From NCBI GenBank assembly GCA_032173965.1, contig CM063289.1, positions 31,382,708 to 31,446,707 of the forward strand: a DNA stretch of 64,000 nt. The letters are read 5' to 3'. A model generated the notes under the pieces. That model did no database searches, was not told the origin of the DNA, and was given only the letters and a program-made list of their open reading frames with translations. This document shows positions 48,860-59,000 of this stretch, one piece after another. Origin of the DNA: Sitta carolinensis. Its lineage: Eukaryota > Chordata > Aves > Passeriformes > Sittidae. Position numbers and translations under genes: made by a program. The first letter of the stretch is position 1. Each line of letters starts with the position of its first letter.

Positions 48860-48865
48860 ATAAAT
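48860..48865 (+). terminator. AATAAA signal of an unidentified transcript
   Basis: ATCAATAAATGAATG followed by a GT-rich CCTGGTGGTGTTC element gives a textbook polyA signal plus downstream element, preceded by GC-rich, non-repetitive, UTR-like DNA. No coding exon for it could be confirmed. Confidence 0.35.
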
Positions 48866-49074
48866 GAATGCATAAAACCTGGTGGTGTTCACTGCGAGCG
48901 AGCAATCGTGGTATAAAGCCAGAATAAACTCAACAAGTGCTTTGGGGGGTTGTATTGTTTTGTGCGGGGTGTTTTTTTAATTGGTTTTGCTTTTTGTTTT
49001 GTTGGTGGGGTTTTTATTTTGTTACCCAACACGCTTTAACTCTACTGCAGTGAGTTCTAGAGTTTCCTCCAAAA

Positions 49075-50042
49075 AGGTAGGGTTTTACCTGCTGTGTAAG
49101 TTTAATGAATTTCTAGAGTTCAAAATAAAAAGAAATAAATCTAAAATGAAAAATACGTATAAATTTATCAATATATAAATAAATATCTCTAAACACAAAT
49201 TACAATATAATATTATATATAATATATATAATACATATAAAAATATAGCTACAAAATATAAATGTAATATAAATATAGTTTTAAATAAAGTTTATTTGGT
49301 TTTGATTTGCTTAGAGGAAGGTTTTTGGACTCAATATTCTAAATGTAAATATTATAAAATTAAAATAAATATGCAAATATATAATAAATGTAGAGTATAG
49401 CTACAAAATATAAATATAAGGAATATAAATTGCTATCTAATATAGAGGGTATATAAAATAATGCACATATACTTTTATTGTTACAATATAAAATATATGT
49501 AACACATTGATATAGAAATATAAATTCTAGATATTAATATAAGTATTTAAAAATACATATATTAAAAGTATTTTAGTGTAGTAAAAATAAAGGCTTTTTA
49601 TTACGGTGGGGCAGGGTTTCTTTATAAATAAAAATATAAAAATATATATACAAATGAGAAATTTATTGATATATACAAATATAATATGAAAATATTTTAT
49701 ACACACTGCATAATATCAGTAATATTATGTATATAATATTGTGCATTATATTGCAAACATAATTTATATAGAAGACATAAATATAAGTTCAAATTATAAA
49801 TTTAAAAATATAAATTTAAATGCAGTTTAAAATAAATGGGCTTTTGTAGTTTATTGTTTATAAATAGGGGCTTTAAAAATAAATAATATAAAAATATAAA
49901 TATACAAATATAGTAAATATTTTAAGAGCGTAACAAAAATAAAATTAATAAAAGTCATTAAAATATATAAATATTACTGTATATATTTTATTGTAATATA
50001 CTATTATCCTTTTGTATATTCTGTATATAGTATTTCAATAAC
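49075..50042. repeat. About 1 kb of extremely AT-rich DNA
   Basis: Nearly uninterrupted A/T with recurring ATATAAATATA, AAAATATAAA, AATAATATAA and TATATATA words. A few G-containing islands resemble one another (GGCTTTTTATTACGG, GGGCTTTTGTAGTTTATT, GGGGCTTTAAAAATAAAT). It looks like a degenerate AT satellite or expanded simple sequence. It stops abruptly at about 50040, where GC-rich DNA begins. No gene. Confidence 0.85.
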
Positions 50043-50172
50043 AATGCCGGTTATAATCGTTGCGGGCAGGGATTTTGGGGGCATCGGGCGCGGGGGATTT
50101 TGCGTCTGGAGCCGGTGAGTGCGCGGTCTCCCCTGGGGGACAGCGCGGACGCAGCCCTGATCCGTGCGGCGG

Positions 50173-50191
50173 TGCTGCCCCCTGGTGGGCA
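50173..50191 (-). promoter_or_regulatory. CTCF-like binding motif at the array edge
   Basis: The minus strand reads TGCCCACCAGGGGGCAGCA, containing the CTCF core CCACCAGGGGGCAGC. It occurs once, between the AT-rich block and the first macrosatellite unit; the same bases do not recur within the units. Match judged by eye to the known vertebrate consensus. Confidence 0.7.
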
Positions 50192-50204
50192 CAGCGCGGA
50201 ACTG

Positions 50205-53063
50205 CAGGAATAAAAGGGCGGGAAAAATAGCGGGACCCTGGTGTGTTTACTCAGCAGCCTGCCCGAAAACACGACGCCCGCGGCGCCTCGGAGCAATTTT
50301 CCGCGGCTCTTCCCGTCGTGTGGAGACGCGCGGTGGGCTCGGCGTCGCCGCGGGTGGGCGGAATTTTGGCGGGCGCGGTCGGTAATTAAAATAAACACCT
50401 GTCTCCAGGGGTCCTATTTTGAGACACTCTCAACATGGCCGCCGCGTCTCGGGTGAGCAGACCTTCTCAAAATGGCTGCCGAAAAGGGCGGGAAAAAATC
50501 AGGACCCTGGTGTGTTTACTCAGCAGCCTGCCCGAAAACACGACGCCCACGGCGCCCCGGAGCAATTTTCCGCGGCTCTTCCCGTCGTGCGGAGACGCGC
50601 GGTGGGCTCGGCGTCGCCGCGGGTGGGCGGAATTTTGGCGGGCGCGGACCGGTAATTAAAATAAACACCTGTCTCCAGGGGTCCTATTTTGAGACACTCT
50701 CAACATGGCCGCCGCGTCTCGGGTGAGCAGACCTTCTCAAAATGGCTGCCGAAAGGGCGGGAAAAAAATCAGGACCCTGGTGTGTTTACTCAGCAGCCTG
50801 CCCGAAAACACGACGCCCACGGCGCCCCGGAGCAATTTTCCGCGGCTCTTCCCGTCGTGTGGACACGCGCGGTGGGCTCGGCGTCGCCGCGGGTGGGCGG
50901 AATTTTGGCGGGCGCGGACCGGTAATTAAAATAAACACCTGTCTCCAGGGGTCCTATTTTGAGACACTCTCAACATGGCCGCCGCGTCTCGGGTGAGCAG
51001 ACCTTCTCGAAATGGCTGCCGAAAGGGCGGGAAAATATCAGGACCCTGGTGTGTTTACTCAGCAGCCTGCCCGAAAACACGACACCCGCGGCGCCTCGGA
51101 GCAATTTTCCGCGGCTCTTCCCGTCGTGCGGACACGCGCGGTGGGCTCGGCGTCGCCGCGGGAGGGCGGAATTTTGGCGGGCGCGGTCAGGTAATTAAAA
51201 TAAACACCTGTCTCCAGGGGTCCTATTTTGAGACACTCTCAACATGGCCGCCGCGTCTCGGGTGAGCAGACCTTCTCAAAATGGCTGCCGAAAGGGCGGG
51301 AAAAAATCAGGACCCTGGTGTGTTTACTCAGCAGCCTGCCCGAAAACACGACGCCCACGGCGCCCCGGAGCAATTTTCCGCGGCTCTTCCCGTCGTGTGG
51401 ACACGCGCGGTGGGCTCGGCGTCGCCGCGGGGTGGGCGGAATTTTGGCGGGCGCGGACCGGTAATTAAAATAAACACCTGTCTCCAGGGGTCCTATTTTG
51501 AGACACTCTCAACATGGCCGCCGCGTCTCGGGTGAGCAGACCTTCTCAAAATGGCTGCCGAAAGGGGCGGGAAAAAATCAGGACCCTGGTGTGTTTACTC
51601 AGCAGCCTGCCCGAAAACACGACGCCCACGGCGCCCCGGAGCAATTTTCCGCGGCTCTTCCCGTCGTGTGGACACGCGCGGTGGGCTCGGCGTCGCCGCG
51701 GGTGGGCGGAATTTTGGCGGGCGCGGACCGGTAATTAAAATAAACACCTGTCTCCAGGGGTCCTATTTTGAGACACTCTCAACATGGCCGCCGCGTCTCG
51801 GGTGAGCAGACCTTCTCAAAATGGCTGCCGAAAGGGCGGGAAAAAATCAGGACCCTGGTGTGTTTACTCAGCAGCCTGCCCGAAAACACGACGCCCACGG
51901 CGCCCGGAGCAATTTTCCGCGGCTCTTCCCGTCGTGTGGACACGCGCGGTGGGCTCGGCGTCGCCGCGGGTGGGCGGAATTTTGGCGGGCGCGGACCGGT
52001 AATTAAAATAAACACCTGTCTCCAGGGGTCCTATTTTGAGACACTCTCAACATGGCCGCCGCGTCTCGGGTGAGCAGACCTTCTCGAAATGGCTGCCGAA
52101 AGGGCGGGAAAATATCAGGACCCTGGTGTGTTTACTCAGCAGCCTGCCCGAAAACACGACACCCGCGGCGCCTCGGAGCAATTTTCCGCGGCTCTTCCCG
52201 TCGTGCGGACACGCGCGGTGGGCTCGGCGTCGCCGCGGGGGGCGGAATTTTGGCGGGCGCGGTCAGGTAATTAAAATAAACACCTGTCTCCAGGGGTCCT
52301 ATTTTGAGACACTCTCAACATGGCCGCCGCGTCTCGGGTGAGCAGACCTTCTCAAAATGGCTGCCGAAAGGGCGGGAAAAAATCAGGACCCTGGTGTGTT
52401 TACTCAGCAGCCTGCCCGAAAACACGACGCCCACGGCGCCCCGGAGCAATTTTCCGCGGCTCTTCCCGTCGTGTGGACACGCGCGGTGGGCTCGGCGTCG
52501 CCGCGGGTGGGCGGAATTTTGGCGGGCGCGGACCGGTAATTAAAATAAACACCTGTCTCCAGGGGTCCTATTTTGAGACACTCTCAACATGGCCGCCGCG
52601 TCTCGGGTGAGCAGACCTTCTCAAAATGGCTGCCGAAAGGGCGGGAAAAAATCAGGACCCTGGTGTGTTTACTCAGCAGCCTGCCCGAAAACACGACGCC
52701 CACGGCGCCCCGGAGCAATTTTCCGCGGCTCTTCCCGTCGTGTGGACACGCGCGGTGGGCTCGGCGTCGCCGCGGGTGGGCGGAATTTTGGCGGGCGCGG
52801 ACCGGTAATTAAAATAAACACCTGTCTCCAGGGGTCCTATTTTGAGACACTCTCAACATGGCCGCCGCGTCTCGGGTGAGCAGACCTTCTCAAAATGGCT
52901 GCCGAAAGGGCGGGAAAAAATCAGGACCTGGTGTGTTTACTCAGCAGCCTGCCCGAAAACACGACACCCGTGGCGCCCGGAGCAATTTTCCGCGGCTCTT
53001 CCCGTCGTGTGGACGCGCGCGGCGGGCTCGGCGTCGCCGCGGGTGGCGCGGAATTTTGGCGGG
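50205..53063 (+). repeat. Macrosatellite, about 10.6 units of 268-270 bp, promoter/first-exon-like
   Basis: The motif ATGGCCGCCGCGTCTCGG recurs at 50435, 50705, 50975, 51244, 51514, 51784, 52052, 52320, 52589 and 52858, so unit lengths are 270, 270, 269, 270, 270, 268, 268, 269 and 269. A partial first unit starts near 50205 and the last ends near 53063. In order each unit has: AT-rich leader (GTAATTAAAATAAACACCTG), the ATG in strong context, a donor CGG|GTGAGC, a second ATG (AAAATGGCTGCCG), GGGCGGGAAA, then CpG-rich DNA with TTTTGGCGGGCGCGG. ATGGCCGCC and ATGGCTGCC sites fit the YY1 consensus; TTTGGCGGG fits E2F. Units are nearly identical apart from a variant class at 50975 and 52052. Short frames of 60-101 codons recur in each unit, but no known protein is encoded. 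Confidence 0.97.
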
Positions 53064-56000
53064 CTCAAGCAGGCTCCGACCCTCACGCCTATCTCTCCCC
53101 TGGGGTCTTATCCCGGCCGCTCTCCTAAGCGCGGTTTCCCCCGTCCATCCCGTGCCGCGGTCCCGTCCCGCGCCCCCCCTGCTCCTCCCGGCCGGGGAAA
53201 CGCCGGGGAACACAGAATCCCCGGCGGAGCCGCCTGAGCCTGCCGCAGGAGGAGGCAGCTGCCTTCTTCGCCACAAAGGTGAGAGGGGCGGGCGCGGGCG
53301 GGGGGGGCGCTCCCCCCGGTTTGCCGGGCAGGGGTTCCCGGGGGGAGTTTCAGCTGCTGCCGAGAGCTGCCCGGAGTGCGGGCAGAGCCGGCTGGAGCCC
53401 TCCCCGGCAGCAGCTGCTGCTGCAGAAAGGGCAGCTCCAGCAGCCTCCTGTCGTCTGGCCGTGGAAGCGGCTTTGGTTCGCTTCTGTGTTTAAAGTGTTG
53501 CAGGCTCTGGAGAAAATCCTTCTAGAAGCTGCACAGAGGAGGCTGCAGATTTCTGACAGGAGATGCTCTGCACTTTCTGTGCAACCTCTTCGATGTGCAG
53601 AGGGATATTCTTTACTGTATGTCCAGAGGGAATCCTTTCCTAATGGGAGCTGGGAGTCAGGCAAAGTTTATTCATGGCATTCATCCACTTCTTCCTAACT
53701 CCCTGAGGGAGACTGAGTTAACAGGAAAAAAAAAAAAAATATTTTAAAGGCTTGGCCCATATAGTTTTCTTTCCTTCTTTAATGACTGGATAACAAGTAG
53801 CTTTTATACGTCCTCATGTTACATCTGAAACCTGGGATGTTTTTTCCTGGGAAGTAAACGGTTTCCTTAAGTGCTGTTGGTGTTTCATTCATCCAGGTAT
53901 TTGTTGTCTGCTTCTCGCCAAGAGCTTACACTGAGGAAGTGTTATTTTGAAAGGGGAAAGGGAAAGAAATAAGTTTTTAACTGAAATAATAAAACTGTAC
54001 TGTCTCCTGCATTTGCCCAGCCAACCCTCCAGACCTTAGCTAAAAGTAAGCTAGGAATGAGCAGCATGGTCAGATCCTTCCCTTTGTCCTGTTGTTCAGC
54101 CTTACATTAAACAGCTGTGGGCCTGGTGTGATTCTTAGAGTGAGTGTTCAGCTGCTCAGGCCGAGTTGTAGCTGTGTGAGCACTTCTGAGTCAAATTAGA
54201 AACGGCAGCTTTCCATCTAAGCAGTGAATAAAGGGGACTGAGTTTGAAAGTATTCCTGCAGGGGCACTGGGGATGGAAACTGGAGGTTCTGTGGGTGTTT
54301 TTCTCGTTGTTCTCGTTGGGAAGGCAGCAGGGCATTTCCTAGGCAAGTCTGCTGGCAATGGAGTTGGTAATTCTCGTGGTGGGTAAGGGAGGAGCGACAG
54401 TGTGCACTCCTGCTATGGAGGAGAGAGAAACTAATTGTGGGAACAATTTGTTTAGGTTCAGATGATGCCGAGACGTGGCTTCTGAAAGCTGGACTGCTCC
54501 AGGTCAGATGTCTTTATCAGAAGGTTGTGCCCCACTTGGCAGCATGGAGCAGCTTGGATTTTAGCAAGCTGCTGAAAGGTATGTGTGGGTATTTGTATTT
54601 CCTGCACTGTTTTCTCTGGCTGTTTGCAAGGGCCACAGCAGAAGGGCATGTTTGCTTTTCTGTGGAGATAAAGAGCTGTTTTCTAAAAGTAGCCCATTTT
54701 CGTTTCTTCACTGTGTTGGCATTTGTAGTTGCTGTTGCTGCAGTGCTCTGGCACTGCTAAATTCCACAGCTGCTGTGCCACAGCCAGCTGTCAGCACTAT
54801 GTTTCACTGCAGTCTTCCTCTCTGTGTGTCATATTCTTGGAGGTGTTTGGTCTTCATGGGCTTTGACTTCTAATCTTTCTGAGGAAGGCTCACCTTCACC
54901 TCTTACTGAGGTTTTCTCTAGCCCTTGGTTAGCAATCCACTGTCACTAAGTTATTTCCCACCTCTTACTAGCTGCAGCAATAAAGAGTTTTTTGAACAGG
55001 ATAGTTGACAGAAAATTGAGGGTAGGGGTGAAGAGCAGCCCCTGCCAGTCTGCCAGTGTGCTCTGCAAAATCTCCTAATAGGGATTTGGCCTTGGTAGAA
55101 TGCAGCAGGAGAGAGCCCTGGAGGGCAGAGAGGCCTTAGAAATGGTGGCTGGTATCCAAGGAGCACGTCCTCCAAGGTGTGAGTTCTGAGGAGGAAGAAA
55201 TTGTCCCAAAATGCCAGGAGGCTTCCCTGGCTGGATATGGGCTGATGAGCAAAATGACAGGAAAATAACAGAAGCTTTCAGGAGGCAGAAGCGAGGACAG
55301 GTGGCCTGGGAGGAATATAGGGAGGTTGTCTGGGAAGCGTGGGCTAGGGTTGGGAAAGCTGAGGCTCAGTTAGAACTGAGTGTGGCCAGGGTTGTCAGAG
55401 ACAGTGGGGAGAGCTCCCATAGGTCCATTGCCAGCAAAAGAAAGCCCAGGGCTGCTGAGGGCCCTCTCCAGGAGGAAACAGGCACCCTGAGTGCCCTGGC
55501 CCTGGAGAAGGCTGCTGAGATTCTCCGTGGCTGCTGTGGCTCAGCCTTCAATGGCAAGTTCTCCAGCCAGGCCTCCCTGCCTGGGAAAGGCAAATGCCAG
55601 GCTTGAGAGAGAGAGTCCTGAGCCCACTGTCAGAGAGGATGCAGGGAAAGACAGGAGTGTCAAGTTCCATGGTCTGGAGCAAATATTGTCAGGGTACAAG
55701 CATTGGGATTTTCTGGTGACTTCAATTCTGTGTTTTGCTCTCTGGTTTATCCATTCTTTTTCCTGCCAGTAGGTCCCAGCTTTTCAGGGTTGCTGAGACT
55801 GAGGAAAGAGATTTTCTCTTCCCAGGCAGGAGCAATGTTTTCTGCTGGGCTCAGGTGATGGAATCTCCCTCTGGGGGCTGGATTCCCACCTCGGGTTGGG
55901 CAGCCTCAGTGGCAGCGTGTCCGGGGATGCCATGGTAAAAGAAGATCTGTGAATTGCCAGCTGGTCTGGCAGTCGTGTTTGAACGCCTCGAACGTGAGTG

Positions 56001-59000
56001 TTCTGAGATCTCAGGAGGATGGAGCAAACTGAAGTTGGTTTCTTGCTTTCCCACCTCAGGAGAGTCACTGCAAAGGGAGGAGTCCCCTCGTCTTCTGCAG
56101 CACCGTGTCCTGAATGTGGCTTTGGAACTTGCTGCCAACCAATTTGCCTGGCTCAGAGTCCAGGTAAGAGGCTGATGCCAATTTCTGTTTCCTTGCCTGT
56201 TGTCCTCACATCCTAACATCTGGCATTGCCCAGTTTTAAATCAGTCCAGTCATTTTAGGAGGTGACCCCTTTGTAAAACTTGCAGGAATTACAGTCGTAG
56301 CAGCAGTGATTTTTCCTTGTGAGCTGAAAGGTTGTTTATAAGGGCAACGTTTTTTGCCTCCTTGCTGAAGGCAAGAGCAGGTTCCTGCAGCTCTTTGTGC
56401 CTCTGGAGAGGAGCACAAGTGAGCTTGTGCTGGTTTCCACTGGTCTGGCAAGCTGAGGTTGCAGACCGGGGCAGCGAGGCGCTGATGGGAGCCATGCCAC
56501 CCCTTCCCAAGGCAGATTCCAGCATTTTTGGATGTTCTCTGTAATTAGTGGAAACCCCAGCTCTCTTTTCTACTGCAGGCTTGTGAAATAAGATCTCTGT
56601 CCAGGATTTGCTTGTCATGTCAGGAGGAAGGAGTGGGCCTGGCTTTGAGGAGAAGCAGAGACCCCCATGGATAGCAGGGTTAGCAGGGCTGGACTGTGGA
56701 ATGACTGGGGAGCAAAATATGATTTGTGAGGGAGGTGTCTTTGTCTTGGGTCCTTGGAGTAGTTGGGGTTTCTGTTCCCACTGTTTTCTTCCACTTTCCA
56801 GGAGAGCGTTTTCCAGGTGACTGGGATGATCCTGGCTCGTTGAATGCAGAGCAGTGCCAATGATCCCATTTTGTTTCTGGCCTTGGTGTTTTTGGGCAGG
56901 TCTGTTCAATAACGTGCTTCCCTTCCATATCAGTCTCAGTGCAACAGAGTCCTAGAGGGCAGTGTTGCTGTAGCCGGGGAATTTGAATATATTTTTCTTG
57001 CAGGACGTCTCTGAGACAGAGGAGATGTCTGGTGAAAAATCAGTCTTCTATTTACTGATGCAACTGTTTGTTACAAGTCCCCATTCTCGTTTGAAAGTTT
57101 CCACCAAAACTTTAATCATCAAGGTAAGCTTTTGAATTGAAATATCAGGATATTCAGTATGTTGCACTGGTCTGAAATTTCAGGATTGTAAAATTTTTTC
57201 TTAAAGCAGTTCCCTTTACTGCATGGTTGTGTGGTGAACAGAGTCTCCTACCCTGTTTGCCGTGGCCGTTGTTGGAATTTGCTGTCAGGCCACTGGCTAG
57301 TAACAAAACACTTTGTGGAAATAAATGCTGTGAGCTGACTTCCCTGCTGGAGGAGTGAGGAAAACGTCTGTAATGTTTGCCCACCCCCCTAGGCTGAATT
57401 CATGCTGATGCCGTAAGAAATCAGTGTAGTTTGTGCCTGCAAAGGTCTTCTCAATCGATCAAGAGGAGATGACTTTTGATTTGTATTTTTTATCATTGTT
57501 TCTTTCATCTGTACTCCCGCCTTGCATAAGCCTTAGCTGGTTTGCTCTGGCCCTGCAGAATAGTCCTCTCTGTTACTGTCTGATACAAGCTTTGATGCAA
57601 GGAGTACTTTTTGTCTTCAAAATTCACTAAAATCCTCTTCTGTACACTTGAACTAGTTCTTTGACTTTTCAGACAAACCGGTCACCTACAGTTCCAGCAG
57701 AGCCCAGCCAGAGGCTGTTGTTTGTAGCACCTCATTAGGAGAGGACATCTTTGAGTTCTCCAAGTAGGGGTGGAGATTTACATTGGGAATAAATGCAACC
57801 AAAGTGTCCTGCCAAGGGAAATTCCAGGGAGCTGTAGTGGCCCTGGCCAGGGCTCCTCGTGCAGCATCCTGCAATATTCATGGCACAGGAATTTCTGGGC
57901 AGCTTTGTGCATGGAGCCTTTGCATTCAGCTCCACTCCCAGAGTGCCATTGCAATATTGGGTGCAGCCGAGCGAAGTTCCACTGACTGGAGTAGGGTTTA
58001 GTTGCCCTTGATCCTTGCAGGGGATGAAAGGCAGGTGCCCTTGGTCTGCCAGTCATGACAGTCTGCAGCAAAAGCTGCTCCAAGTGTGCCCTTTTCCTGG
58101 CCCTTTGGGATTCTTTGGCCAGGTGGGAACCCGGGCTGCTTGCCTTGTTCTCGTGTCCATTGCACTGTCCATTGCATTTTCTCTGCAGGGAGTGCAGGAG
58201 CAGGGAAGTTAGGTAGGGCAGTTGTGGCAGCAGAAAGACTGCTAAGCATAGACAGTAAGGGCTTTTTTTTCTACACAGTGCCATGTAACTGAAGGCTTGT
58301 TTGGGGATTTCCCATTCTGTTCCTGCCTGGTTTTGTGAGAGCTGCGAGCGCATTTCTATTTCGAGACTGCCAAAAACAGTCAATGATACTGAAAATAATC
58401 CCTTTTCCTTCATTTTTTCTTCATTTCATGAATCACCCTGTCAGATTTTTGTAAGCAGCAGTTCCTTTTAGAGTTGCTGGTGTTGTACAGAGAGTGCACG
58501 TAGAACAAAGGGGTGGTGATAGCTTCCTTTTATTTTGTGTGTGGAGAGGAGCAAAGGCACAGATTCCTCCCGTGTAATTGCAGTCGTTTAATGGAGGTGC
58601 CAGAGGCAGGAAGCTGGGCAAGGTTTCCTCTCCTGTTGAGAGTTAGGGGCATGGAGTTGAGCCAGGGGGTCACTCGGATTCCTTCCTCTCCTCCTCTGCC
58701 TCCTCCTTTCTTGCTTGTGGAGCTGGAGCACAGGGCCACCGAGTTTGGGAGCCTGAGGTCAGGGCCTGAATTCAGAGAGCAGGAAAGTGGGGAACATTTC
58801 TGGATATGTCCAAGCCTGGCTCTTGGTTGTGATCCATATCTGTGTCTACCTCAGCACCCCCAACAACTTGCTCTTGTCTCTGGACCCTGCTGTGGTCACA
58901 GCCCACTGCTCATTGATGTGGCTGTTCATCCATCTGCTGGCTTTAGTCTGATTCAGGTTTAGTTTAGCAATGATTTTCCTTTATGTTAGATCAGTAGGTT

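Noticed and set aside
50419..52879. Recurrent 60-101 codon frames in every macrosatellite unit as a small-protein family
   Set aside because: Frame usage drifts with 1-2 bp unit-length changes and each frame stops within the unit; better seen as shared promoter/first-exon sequence. The last unit is treated separately because it splices in frame.
50205..53063. CRISPR array from regular direct repeats
   Set aside because: Units are contiguous 269-bp copies without unique spacers, and the genome is vertebrate.
55211..55606. 131-codon open frame as a host gene
   Set aside because: Motifs match the linker region of CR1 ORF2; it is a transposon fragment.
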